A stretch of 13,429 nt of DNA from COE1 sp036310845 (GTDB lineage Bacteria > Bacillota > Clostridia > Lachnospirales > Lachnospiraceae). The stretch spans positions 1 through 13,429 of the forward strand of contig JAXJRB010000084.1 of assembly GCA_036310845.1 (NCBI GenBank), read 5' to 3'. The notes beneath the pieces are model-generated. The model was not told the DNA's origin. It did no database searches and worked only from the letters and a program-made list of their open reading frames with translations. Each line of letters starts with the position of its first letter. Position 1 is the first letter of the stretch. A program made the translations under genes and the position numbers. Shown here in pieces: positions 1 to 6,848 of the stretch.

Positions 1-1
1 C

Positions 2-334
2 CGTAACGGTGATGATAATACAGCAGATTTTATTTCCTGTGTTGCTTTTGGCAAGGCAGGCGAGTTTGCGGAGAGATATTTCCGTAAGGGTACAAAGATT
101 GCTGTGACGGGCCGTATCCAAACAGGTAGTTATACCAATAAGGATGGTGTAAAAGTTTATACCACTGATGTTGTAGTTGAAGAACAGGAATTTGCAGAGA
201 GCAAGAATAGTAATGGCGGTTCATCCGATAATTACAGCGCGCCTGCAAACAACTTCTCGGCTGCTCCAATGGCAGCGGGAGATGGTTTCATGAATATTCC
301 TGATGGAATTGATGAAGAATTACCGTTTAACTAA
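2..334 (+). CDS. ssb: Single-stranded DNA-binding protein, 3' part
   Basis: Partial gene running in from the left edge; about 110 codons are visible in the frame starting at base 2. The product binds single-stranded DNA in replication, recombination and repair. The visible part has the second half of the OB-fold (NTADFISCVAFGKAGEFAERYF, then KGTKIAVTGRIQTGSYTNKDG and the VYTTDVVVEEQEF strand). A Ser/Asn/Gly/Ala-rich disordered linker follows, and then the acidic tip DEELPFN, which contains the partner-binding ELPF-type end of bacterial SSB. It lies 43 bases upstream of rpsR, the usual rpsF-ssb-rpsR order, so the two are probably cotranscribed. No terminator is visible between them. The true start lies outside the window; the GTG at 104 is an internal Val codon, not a start. 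Confidence 0.97.
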   Translation, partial: RNGDDNTADFISCVAFGKAGEFAERYFRKGTKIAVTGRIQTGSYTNKDGVKVYTTDVVVEEQEFAESKNSNGGSSDNYSAPANNFSAAPMAAGDGFMNIPDGIDEELPFN

Positions 335-377
335 GGATTATAATAAATCCGTATTATGAAGATAGGAGGCTAATACC

Positions 378-641
378 ATGGCTTTTAATAAGACTGAAAA
401 AGCTGATTCTCCAAAGATGAGAAGAGGCGGAATCCGTAGAAGAAAAAAAGTTTGTGTTTTCTGTGGCAAGGACAATGTAATTGATTACAAAGATACAGCT
501 AAGTTAAAGAGATACGTTTCTGAAAGAGGAAAGATTCTTCCTAGAAGAATCACAGGAAACTGTGCTAAGCATCAGAGAGCTCTTACAGTAGCTATCAAGA
601 GAGCACGTCACGTAGCTCTTATGCCATACACAATCGACTAA
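378..641 (+). CDS. rpsR: 30S ribosomal protein S18
   Basis: Ribosomal protein S18 of the small-subunit platform, 87 residues, normal length. The basic N-terminus (MRRGGIRRRKKVC), the YKDTAKLKRYVSERGKILPRRITG core and the NCAKHQRALTVAIKRARHVALMPYT end are diagnostic. It has a CxxC pair (C26, C29) and a CxxH pair (C62, H65), the pattern of the zinc-binding form of S18; zinc binding is inferred from that pattern. The ATG has a strong AGGAGG ribosome site at 364-369, 8 bases upstream. It is the last gene of the ssb-rpsR unit and is followed by an intrinsic terminator at 679-714. It marks the core-genome edge; everything to its right looks accessory. Confidence 0.98.
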   Translation: MAFNKTEKADSPKMRRGGIRRRKKVCVFCGKDNVIDYKDTAKLKRYVSERGKILPRRITGNCAKHQRALTVAIKRARHVALMPYTID

Positions 642-678
642 TTTATCGGATTTTGTATAAGCAATAAATGTATAAAGT

Positions 679-714
679 AAGACCAATTATCTGAATAGGT
701 GGTTGGTCTTTTTT
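679..714 (+). terminator. Intrinsic terminator of the ssb-rpsR unit
   Basis: AAGACCAA (679-686) pairs perfectly with TTGGTCTT (703-710). The loop is 16 bases, and the stem runs into six T (709-714). It lies 37 bases after the rpsR stop codon. Confidence 0.85.
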
Positions 715-745
715 GTATGTAAAAATAAATACGTGAGGTGACAAA

Positions 746-943
746 ATGAAAAATCAAAACATGAAAGAAGCAATCAGTCTGTTGACTATGCTTGAAAATG
801 ATTTGGAACTGAATAAGGAGGATAGTATACATATTGATACGGTAAGAGTGATAAAACGCATACTAAAAGAAGCCATGTTGGAAATGCCCCGGAGTGAAAA
901 CGATTATTCCTGTAAGGAAGAAAGAAATTGCTGCAAAAACTGA
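746..943 (+). CDS. Small hypothetical protein (65 aa)
   Basis: I do not recognise this gene. The product is 65 residues, charged and probably mostly helical (MKEAISLLTMLENDLELNKED, then VRVIKRILKEAML). It has no signal peptide or membrane segment and ends in a Cys-containing tail (YSCKEERNCCKN). The ATG has a plausible GAGGTG ribosome site at 735-740, 5 bases upstream. It begins only 31 bases after the rpsR terminator, so either some transcription reads through or a promoter overlaps the terminator; I could not identify one. Its last 40 bases overlap the 3' end of the minus-strand XRE gene. Length, ribosome site and sensible composition support a real gene, but homology would be needed to be sure. 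Confidence 0.6.
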   Translation: MKNQNMKEAISLLTMLENDLELNKEDSIHIDTVRVIKRILKEAMLEMPRSENDYSCKEERNCCKN

Positions 944-1206
944 AGCTGCGTGTTGTTCAGCATGGAAGTATCAAGAGTATGAACCGGTGTCTTGTCTAAT
1001 CCAAGTAAATAATCGGTAGTACAGTGATATAGGTTTGCTAATGCCATAAGATTCTCAACGCTAGGGGTGCGTTCACCAGCTTCATAATTTGAAATAATAG
1101 ACGGAGAAACATTAATGGCAGCGGCAGCCTCTTTTTGGGATATTCTAAGTTTCGTTCTCTGTTCGTGTAATCTATCGCCTAATCCATGAATCATATCTAT
1201 AACCAT
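904..1206 (-). CDS. XRE-family helix-turn-helix transcriptional regulator
   Basis: A 100-residue cytosolic DNA-binding protein, almost only a helix-turn-helix domain (about residues 9-65). The pattern is the classic Cro/C1 (HTH_3) one: LGDRLHEQRTKLRISQKEAAAA, recognition region VSPSIISNYEAGERTPS, then LMALANLYHCTTDYLLGLD. The short tail (QLQFLQQFLSSL) may dimerise. The start is uncertain. ATG at 1206 has AAAGG too close, with one base between, and the ATG at 1194 has the same site 13 bases away. A possible minus-strand promoter (TTGACT at 1238-1233, 17 bases, TAGAAA at 1215-1210) would start transcription almost at the first ATG. The gene is divergent from the nine-gene secreted operon, and the inverted repeat at 1275-1291 is its likely operator, making it the probable local repressor. 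The target is inferred; the family call is firm. Confidence 0.92.
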   Translation of the reverse strand: MVIDMIHGLGDRLHEQRTKLRISQKEAAAAINVSPSIISNYEAGERTPSVENLMALANLYHCTTDYLLGLDKTPVHTLDTSMLNNTQLQFLQQFLSSLQE

Positions 1207-1209
1207 GCC

Positions 1210-1238
1210 TTTCTACAATTCTGCTCTTATTTAGTCAA
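1210..1238 (-). promoter_or_regulatory. Possible promoter of the XRE gene
   Basis: Read on the minus strand: TTGACT (1238-1233), a 17-base spacer, then TAGAAA (1215-1210). The -35 is good and the -10 weak (4 of 6). Transcription would start near 1203, leaving almost no leader before the first ATG. Confidence 0.35.
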
Positions 1239-1264
1239 GTATATGATTTGTAATATGCCTTTAG

Positions 1265-1291
1265 GTTAAATTAACAATGCTTAGAGCATTG
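1265..1291. promoter_or_regulatory. Putative operator: two abutting palindromes over the operon promoter
   Basis: CAATGCT-TAG-AGCATTG (1275-1291) is a perfect 7-bp inverted repeat with a 3-base centre. Its right arm covers the first three bases of the -35 box (1289-1294). Directly before it, sharing C1275, is GTTAA-A-TTAAC (1265-1275), also perfect. A protein bound here would block RNA polymerase at the operon promoter. The divergent XRE gene is the obvious candidate binder, which is an inference from position and family habit. Confidence 0.6.
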
Positions 1292-1317
1292 AAAAGTTTG
1301 CAGAGAGGATATATAAT
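1289..1317 (+). promoter_or_regulatory. Promoter of the nine-gene secreted-protein operon
   Basis: TTGAAA (1289-1294), a 17-base spacer, then a perfect TATAAT (1312-1317). This is a near-consensus vegetative sigma-factor promoter. Transcription would start near 1324, giving a leader of about 83 bases before the first ATG at 1407. No other comparably good promoter was noticed before the terminator at 10697. Confidence 0.75.
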
Positions 1318-1406
1318 ATTTGTGTACGCAAAAAAGCTGGAAACACATAATTGATGAAAAAATGAATAAATGAAGCAAATTACATAAGATGAAGGAGAAG
1401 AAAGAT

Positions 1407-1675
1407 ATGAAAAAACGTATTTTAGTATGTTTTGCAGTATTTACACTAACATTAGCAAGCAGTATAACTGCATTTGCAGCCCCGGAAGTCATGCCGGATG
1501 GTGGTGTATTTGATGTGGAGTATTATGCACAGAATAACCCGGATGTAGTAGCAGCATTTGGAACGGACAAGGAGTTGCTTTACAGTCACTATGTAAATAA
1601 TGGAAGAGCAGAGGGAAGATTGGCAGTTGCACCTGAAGCGCAGAATGTAACAACACAAGATGCGCAGGCAGTAGA
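1407..1675 (+). repeat. 5' module repeated nearly unchanged in genes A, D, E and G
   Basis: The first 200-270 bases of this gene, covering the signal peptide and NPDV module, recur with few changes at about 5097-5360 (D), 6010-6240 (E) and 7945-8180 (G). A more distant copy lies at 10085-10213 (I). A and D differ at only two residues over 73 positions starting at LASSIT, whereas their C-terminal domains share only about half their residues by eye. Double-module variants lie at 6939-7190 (F) and 8902-9153 (H). Confidence 0.85.
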
Positions 1676-2234
1676 AGCTAATGAATTTATGGAGGAGGTT
1701 TATAGTAAAGTAATCAATGTTTCAACAACCAATCCAATTGAGTTTTATTCATATGCTTTGGCAAATATAGAGAATATAAAAAAGGCGTGCACTTTTGTAG
1801 AAGCAAAGGACTGTCCATCTTTGTGTGATGGAATTCCGATGTATACCGTTTACTATTATACATATGTGGCAAAGGATGGCCAAAGACTTAATGTGATAAT
1901 TAATGTAGGTGATACACATTGGGCAACAGATACAACACCTAGAACTATAATTGAATTTATAATTGATCCTCAGATTGTCGATAGTACGCGACCGGATATT
2001 AGCTTGATAACTAATCAGCATAAATACGAACATTATATAAAAATAAATGATTTTAATATAGGAGAAAATTATTACATTAATGGTGATAGATATTGTGAAT
2101 TTAATTGGGGCTTAAGGCGTTTTAAAGAAGATGCTGTTTTTAATAAGAATTGGGTTCTAGTAAAAGCGAATGAATATGTTGAGTGGTATGGAGTAGTAGC
2201 TGGATTAAGGCATAGATTTACTTATACTAGGTAA
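1407..2234 (+). CDS. Secreted NPDV-module protein A
   Basis: Exported protein of unknown function, 275 residues from the ATG at 1407. That start is chosen because AAGGAG lies at 1392-1397, 9 bases upstream, and the paralogues start at the same place; an in-frame ATG at 1389 lies upstream of the ribosome site. Residues 1-24 are a signal peptide (MKKR, hydrophobic core, TAFA-AP). Residues 29-73 are the module FDVEYYAQNNPDVVAAFGTD...YSHYVNNGRAEGR, a motif I know from many exported clostridial proteins, with no settled role. A short linker leads to a C-terminal domain (about 90-275) shared only with protein D, including CTFVEAKDCPSLCDGIP and VYYYTYVAKDGQRLN, and ending in a VKANEYVEWYGVV segment that could be a beta strand of an OB-like fold (weak guess). 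It is the first gene of the operon. Confidence 0.88.
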   Translation: MKKRILVCFAVFTLTLASSITAFAAPEVMPDGGVFDVEYYAQNNPDVVAAFGTDKELLYSHYVNNGRAEGRLAVAPEAQNVTTQDAQAVEANEFMEEVYSKVINVSTTNPIEFYSYALANIENIKKACTFVEAKDCPSLCDGIPMYTVYYYTYVAKDGQRLNVIINVGDTHWATDTTPRTIIEFIIDPQIVDSTRPDISLITNQHKYEHYIKINDFNIGENYYINGDRYCEFNWGLRRFKEDAVFNKNWVLVKANEYVEWYGVVAGLRHRFTYTR

Positions 2235-2277
2235 TAACATATATGTTGCTAGTAGGTAAAAGAGAGGAAAATACAAA

Positions 2278-3081
2278 ATGGACGAAAGCAAGTTAAATAT
2301 TCTGGTTAATGATGAAGGTTGTGGATTAAAAAAAGGAGATTTGTTGTATAAGTATACAGCTTTAGGAGAATTTACGGATGTAGATTCCAGAAAAATGAAA
2401 ACGAAAAAATTTGCAGAGGAGTATGAAAATAAGGTAGAAAAATTATTGCAAAAAAGAGAAATTTGGTTTTCTAAGTATGAATGTTTAAATGATCCTTATG
2501 AAGTAGTAGGAGCATATTATGATTATGGAAGCAAAGAGGGTAAAAGCTATTTGGAAATAAGCAAACTATTTAATAGGAGTATGGTAGAGATTTTATCACT
2601 AACAAATTCTTATAATAATTTGCTTATGTGGTCGCATTATGCCAAAAATCATAAAGGCTATTGTATAGAATTTGTAGTAGAAGATGCAAGTAAATTATTT
2701 AAAGTTCAATATTTAGATAAAATACCAGAAGGAATAAGCTTGGCATTGCTTCATACAAAGGATATAGAGGAAAAGAAAAAAATTTGTAAATACTTTTTGA
2801 ATAAGCCTAAAGCATGGGAATATGAAAATGAATATCGTGTGCTTAATATTGATGACTGGGAAGAGCGGAATCAATATCCAAAAGAAAAAGGAGAATCGAT
2901 AAAATTGGATGCAATCGGTTTAAGAATAAATAGAATTATTTTGGGTGCAAATTGTAATAAAACATTAACTAAGCGCATTGTTGAAGATTGTAACAAACAT
3001 AATGTACCATGTGTTAGAGCTAAAATATGCAGTGATAGATATGATATAAGAATTGGAAGAAAGCTTAGAAGAGGAATTTAA
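2278..3081 (+). CDS. DUF2971-family protein
   Basis: A 267-residue cytosolic protein with no signal peptide. The order of motifs is that of the DUF2971 family. LLYKYTALGEF lies at the start, followed by IWFSKYECLNDPYE (the family's 'lxFsxxxxlNDPfE' box), then LLMWSHYAKNHKGYCIEF ('lWshYadnHkGvcIeF'), KAWEYENEYR, and INRIILGANC near the end. The family has no established biochemical role and is often met in accessory and defence-like neighbourhoods. Ribosome site AGAGG is at 2263-2267, 10 bases before the ATG. The gene is embedded between exported proteins, 43 bases after gene A and 23 bases before the lipoprotein gene, in one transcription unit. Its base composition looks more A/T-rich than its neighbours, which may mean separate acquisition. 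It may act inside the cell on or with the operon's products, but nothing in the sequence shows how. Confidence 0.85.
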   Translation: MDESKLNILVNDEGCGLKKGDLLYKYTALGEFTDVDSRKMKTKKFAEEYENKVEKLLQKREIWFSKYECLNDPYEVVGAYYDYGSKEGKSYLEISKLFNRSMVEILSLTNSYNNLLMWSHYAKNHKGYCIEFVVEDASKLFKVQYLDKIPEGISLALLHTKDIEEKKKICKYFLNKPKAWEYENEYRVLNIDDWEERNQYPKEKGESIKLDAIGLRINRIILGANCNKTLTKRIVEDCNKHNVPCVRAKICSDRYDIRIGRKLRRGI

Positions 3082-3104
3082 TATAGGGAAACGGAGTACA
3101 CAGG

Positions 3105-5063
3105 ATGAACGCTAATAAAAAATTAATAGTATTATTAGCCGTTGTTACGGCAGCTTTGACGGGATGTGCTGTGACAGATGAGTATGACCTATATGAGATA
3201 ACGAATACCGTAAAGACAATATTTTTTGAAGAAGTACTAAATACAAGTCTGTCATATGCAAGAACAGCAAAAAGCTGTGATGCAGAGCTTCCACAAAATC
3301 AAAAAGTAGTAGCAAGAGAATATGGGGAATATAGTGTTGTCCATTTTCCAGAAGAATATGCAGGAACAGACTATTGTTTTCCGTATGTGGAAGATATTGC
3401 AAATGCGTATCATGTTACAAAGTTTCAAGGAAACGTAGGAGTTCCAATCGAATTTGAATGGATAGGAAGCATAGAGCTTGGAAGAGAGATTCATGAAATA
3501 GCAGAATTAAATAATGACAATTATATTGAGCTTGCGGATTCGTCAGATATGGCAAGATTATTTGCTATGTCACAGACCTATGAAAATAATGAGTTTGATT
3601 CACCGGCAGAAATAGTATGGAATAGATGTATTGATACAGATGTACTAGTGGTTCGAGATGGATTGTGCGAAATATCAGAGCAGGACGAAGGTTATCATGT
3701 ACTGTTAGATGTGGAATCGAATACCAGAAAAGGCTATGCAAGTGTTTTTGTAGATACGTCAGCCGATATGATGACACATTTTGTATATACGGAAGCGTTA
3801 GAACAGTATGACGATGAGAGAGCAAGGACGTTTATTGATAATCTTCAACTTTCAGATGGTGTAATCACGCAGAAAAAAGACAAGATATGTGTGGAAGCGG
3901 GAGACAGAATGGACTTTGTTCCTGCGGAATATTTTGATGCAAATCCATGGGAATTGACACAGTGTTCAGTAGATTTGGGACACAAGGTTTGGCATACCTT
4001 TGGAGACTATTCTTGTGTTATATCATTATTCAACCAAACGTATTCTTTGCAGGTGGAAGTAAGAGATACCACGCCGCCGGAGGTTAAGGTGGCAGATATT
4101 TCCGGATTTGTCTTGGAAGGTACATTATTAAAACCAAATTTATATGAATATGGATTAATAAAAATAAAGGATTTATCAAAGCCTTATAAAGTGTATTACA
4201 AAGAGATAGCAGAAGAGATTACAGTTACGGAGGAGCTATGTGATGCAGAAGGGAATATTAGTATCACAGTATGTGTGGAAGATGCAGCCGGTAATGTGAC
4301 AGAAAAGCACACAAAGCTGAAATATATGGAAGACAATCTTGAAAATACCTGGATGAAGAAGATAGGGTTTGATGTAGATTTGTTCTGGCAAAATGCTTCG
4401 CAGGAATATGTAAGGTATAATATGATAGATTCGGAATATACAAGAGATATAACTTTTGAAGAAGCTATAGAGTGGACAGAAGAATTCTTGCTCTTGGAAA
4501 AAGCAAAAGAAGGGATAATGCTTGCAGAATCAGTAAACCTTGATGTTCGCTATGAAAGCGAAGATACCGATAACATGGAGGCGTTTTTTGAAGGTCTTTC
4601 CTATGTACCGGAAAATGTTTTACAGGAATATGAACGACGTGGCTGGTATCTAAAGGTTATTGATGATGAAATGGATAATCAGATTACAGGAGGCAATTCG
4701 GCTGGTGATACATGGTATGACTATAAAAGGATAAGGTATACAACAGCTTCATATCAAAACGGAGAAACGATTCCTCATGAATTCGGACATTTTGTTGATT
4801 ATATTCTAGGGCGGAAAAGTGAGACTGCGGAATTTAAGGCATTATACAAGGAAACAAAGAAAAATAGAAATATTAAAAAAACAGAAAAGTATGATAAATG
4901 GGATACCTATGATGTGAATGGCATATACAGAGGATATTCGTATGCGAATGAACATGAATTTTTTGCAGATTCCTTTGCACAATACCTGACCAATTCAACG
5001 AAGTTCCATATACATTATCCGGAAATCTATGACTATATCGAGAAATGCATTAATGCATTGTAA
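3105..5063 (+). CDS. Lipoprotein with anthrax lethal factor-like (ATLF/M34-type) metallopeptidase domain
   Basis: A predicted surface lipoprotein protease of 652 residues. The signal peptide ends in the lipobox LTGC (Cys21 lipidated), so it should be anchored outside the cell membrane. Residues 22-320 are unassigned. Residues 321-407 form an Ig-like beta domain opening with DTTPPEVKV and containing VEDAAGN. About 440-652 resembles the catalytic domain of lethal factor, with LSYVPENVLQEYERRGWYLKVIDDE leading to HEFGHFVDY (H558, E559, H562) and then YSYANEHEFFADSFAQYL. Against lethal factor from memory (H686, E687, H690, Y728, E735), H558/H562/E618 would be zinc ligands, E559 the base and Y611 the catalytic Tyr, with the same seven-residue Tyr-to-Glu spacing. 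Ribosome site GGAG is at 3093-3096. The substrate is unknown; the co-expressed NPDV proteins or the envelope are candidates. The family call is by motif, not by search. Confidence 0.85.
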   Translation: MNANKKLIVLLAVVTAALTGCAVTDEYDLYEITNTVKTIFFEEVLNTSLSYARTAKSCDAELPQNQKVVAREYGEYSVVHFPEEYAGTDYCFPYVEDIANAYHVTKFQGNVGVPIEFEWIGSIELGREIHEIAELNNDNYIELADSSDMARLFAMSQTYENNEFDSPAEIVWNRCIDTDVLVVRDGLCEISEQDEGYHVLLDVESNTRKGYASVFVDTSADMMTHFVYTEALEQYDDERARTFIDNLQLSDGVITQKKDKICVEAGDRMDFVPAEYFDANPWELTQCSVDLGHKVWHTFGDYSCVISLFNQTYSLQVEVRDTTPPEVKVADISGFVLEGTLLKPNLYEYGLIKIKDLSKPYKVYYKEIAEEITVTEELCDAEGNISITVCVEDAAGNVTEKHTKLKYMEDNLENTWMKKIGFDVDLFWQNASQEYVRYNMIDSEYTRDITFEEAIEWTEEFLLLEKAKEGIMLAESVNLDVRYESEDTDNMEAFFEGLSYVPENVLQEYERRGWYLKVIDDEMDNQITGGNSAGDTWYDYKRIRYTTASYQNGETIPHEFGHFVDYILGRKSETAEFKALYKETKKNRNIKKTEKYDKWDTYDVNGIYRGYSYANEHEFFADSFAQYLTNSTKFHIHYPEIYDYIEKCINAL

Positions 5064-5096
5064 TATTATCAAAAAACACAAAGGAGAAGGAAGAAT

Positions 5097-5993
5097 ATGA
5101 GAAAGAAAGTATGTGCTTTATTAACAGTTTTTACATTAATATTAGCAAGCAGTATAACTGCGTTTGCGGCACCGGAGGTTATGCCGGATGGTGGTGTATT
5201 CGATGCGGAATATTATGCGCAGAATAACCCGGATGTAGTAGCAGCATTTGGAACAGACAAGGAGCTGCTGTACAGTCACTATGTGAATAATGGAAGAGCA
5301 GAGGGTAGACTGGCAGTTGCACCTGAAGCGCAGAATGTACCAACACAAGATGCGCAGGCAGAAGCTAATATTGCATTGATGGAAGAAGTTTATAATAAGG
5401 TAATTAGTATATCGAAGGAAAATTTGGATGAATTTTACGCATATATGTTAGCAAATTTAGACACTATTAGAAATGCTTGTACCTTTGTGGAATCAAAAGA
5501 TTGTCCAACATTGTATGATGGTATTCCGGTGTATACCGTTTATTATTATACATATGTAGCAAAGGACGGACAGAGACTTAATATGATTGTTAATGAGCAT
5601 GACAGGCACTATATGCCAACTGTTTTTTCGAGTGATTCGTCAAAGCCTACCATTACGCTTGAATTTCTTGTTGACCAGGAGATTGTAGATGGTAGTAGAC
5701 CTAATATTAATTTAGCAGGCTACTTTGATAGATCTGAATATATACAAGAGTATGAACATTATGTTTTATTAGAAAACATAACGAGTTTCAGAAGTGATAA
5801 GAACTACTATATAAATAATGGAAGATATTGTCATTTCTTAAAATATCCAACAGCGGAAGGCGGCTGGAGATTTCATATTCAGAAGGATGAAGAGGCACGC
5901 TATTTTGGAAGTAATATAAAGGCGAATTCGTATGTTGAGTTTTGGGGCATACATGTTGGTACAGATATGAGCAGAGTAACTCATACGAGATAA
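5097..5993 (+). CDS. Secreted NPDV-module protein D (sister of A)
   Basis: An exported protein of 298 residues, function unknown. The signal peptide (residues 1-24, MRKK to AFA) and NPDV module (29-73) are almost identical to those of protein A. The C-terminal domain is homologous to A but clearly diverged: NACTFVESKDCPTLYDGIP and VYYYTYVAKDGQRLN are kept. D has a longer middle (HDRHYMPTVFSSDSSKP) and the same ending style (ANSYVEFWGIHVG...THTR). The start is fixed by AAGGAG at 5081-5086, 10 bases before the ATG. It follows the metallopeptidase gene by 33 bases and precedes gene E by 16, inside the operon. Many tyrosines and a pair of conserved cysteines in the C-terminal domain suit an extracellular fold, but no known domain is recognised. 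Confidence 0.88.
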   Translation: MRKKVCALLTVFTLILASSITAFAAPEVMPDGGVFDAEYYAQNNPDVVAAFGTDKELLYSHYVNNGRAEGRLAVAPEAQNVPTQDAQAEANIALMEEVYNKVISISKENLDEFYAYMLANLDTIRNACTFVESKDCPTLYDGIPVYTVYYYTYVAKDGQRLNMIVNEHDRHYMPTVFSSDSSKPTITLEFLVDQEIVDGSRPNINLAGYFDRSEYIQEYEHYVLLENITSFRSDKNYYINNGRYCHFLKYPTAEGGWRFHIQKDEEARYFGSNIKANSYVEFWGIHVGTDMSRVTHTR

Positions 5994-6009
5994 GAGGAGA
6001 AGGAAGAGA

Positions 6010-6828
6010 ATGAGAGCGAAATTATGTATCTTATTAGCAATATTTACTCTAACATTAGCAAGCAGCATTACCGTATTTGCGGCACCGGAGGTTATGCCGG
6101 ATGGCGGTATGTTTGATGCGGAATACTATGCACAGAATAATCCGGATGTAGTTGCAGCATTCGGAACGGACAAGGAGTTGTTATACAGTCACTATGTGAA
6201 TTGTGGAAAAGCAGAGGGAAGATTGGCAGTAGCTCCTGTGGAATTAACGAAAGAAAAAATGGTAACGGGGACAGAAAAAAGAAAACAATTAGATATGGAA
6301 ATATTTTATGGTGATTATCCAAGCTATGTCTACGATAAGGCAGATTACAGTTTTGAAACAAGAGATGTAAAGAACTATTTTAATGATGCTGACTTGGAAA
6401 AATTTAACAATATGGAAGAGTTAATAAATTTTGTTGCAACAATAGAACTATATGATTATGCGGATAAGATATCATTTGCTAACAGTTATTATTATCAGGA
6501 TTTAAAAAATAAAGCATTAGCAAGTGCATTGTCTAGTGTTGATAGTGATTATTGGCAGTTTCATTATCAAACAAATGAATATTATTTTTCGATGGCAGAA
6601 GGGCGAGTGGTTTACCAGATTATGTATCAGACATTAAAACCTTTTTATGGCGAGAATACAACTTCAAATGCATGGTGTGGAAGTCATTCAAAAAATGGTT
6701 ATTATGGTGGAACAAATATAAGACAGGCTGCGGCAGCAAAAGATGGATGCTGTGTAGGAATAGGAGTTTATCGTTCCAAAGAACAAAAGGAAATGTACTA
6801 TGATAATTGGAAAAAGACAATAGGTTAA
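6010..6828 (+). CDS. Secreted NPDV-module protein E (sister of G)
   Basis: An exported protein of 272 residues, function unknown. It has a signal peptide (1-24, MRAK...TVFA) and an NPDV module (29-73, with VNCGKAEGR instead of VNNGRAEGR). Its C-terminal domain is unrelated to A/D but shared with G: YFNDADLEKFNNMEEL, then LYDYADKISFANSYYYQDLK, then LKPFYG, a cysteine-containing WCGSH and GCCVGIGVY, and a final YYDNWKK. The pattern of aromatic residues suggests a small helical, secreted domain; I recognise no catalytic motif. Ribosome site AGGAG is at 5995-5999, about 10 bases before the ATG. It is the first gene of the cassette E-F that is duplicated as G-H, and it sits 16 bases after D. Confidence 0.88.
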   Translation: MRAKLCILLAIFTLTLASSITVFAAPEVMPDGGMFDAEYYAQNNPDVVAAFGTDKELLYSHYVNCGKAEGRLAVAPVELTKEKMVTGTEKRKQLDMEIFYGDYPSYVYDKADYSFETRDVKNYFNDADLEKFNNMEELINFVATIELYDYADKISFANSYYYQDLKNKALASALSSVDSDYWQFHYQTNEYYFSMAEGRVVYQIMYQTLKPFYGENTTSNAWCGSHSKNGYYGGTNIRQAAAAKDGCCVGIGVYRSKEQKEMYYDNWKKTIG

Positions 6829-6848
6829 CAAGAGAAAAGAGGTTTGGT

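Noticed and set aside
1389..1406. ATG 1389 as the start of gene A
   Set aside because: The AAGGAG ribosome site lies after it, and the four closest paralogues all begin at the position equal to ATG 1407.
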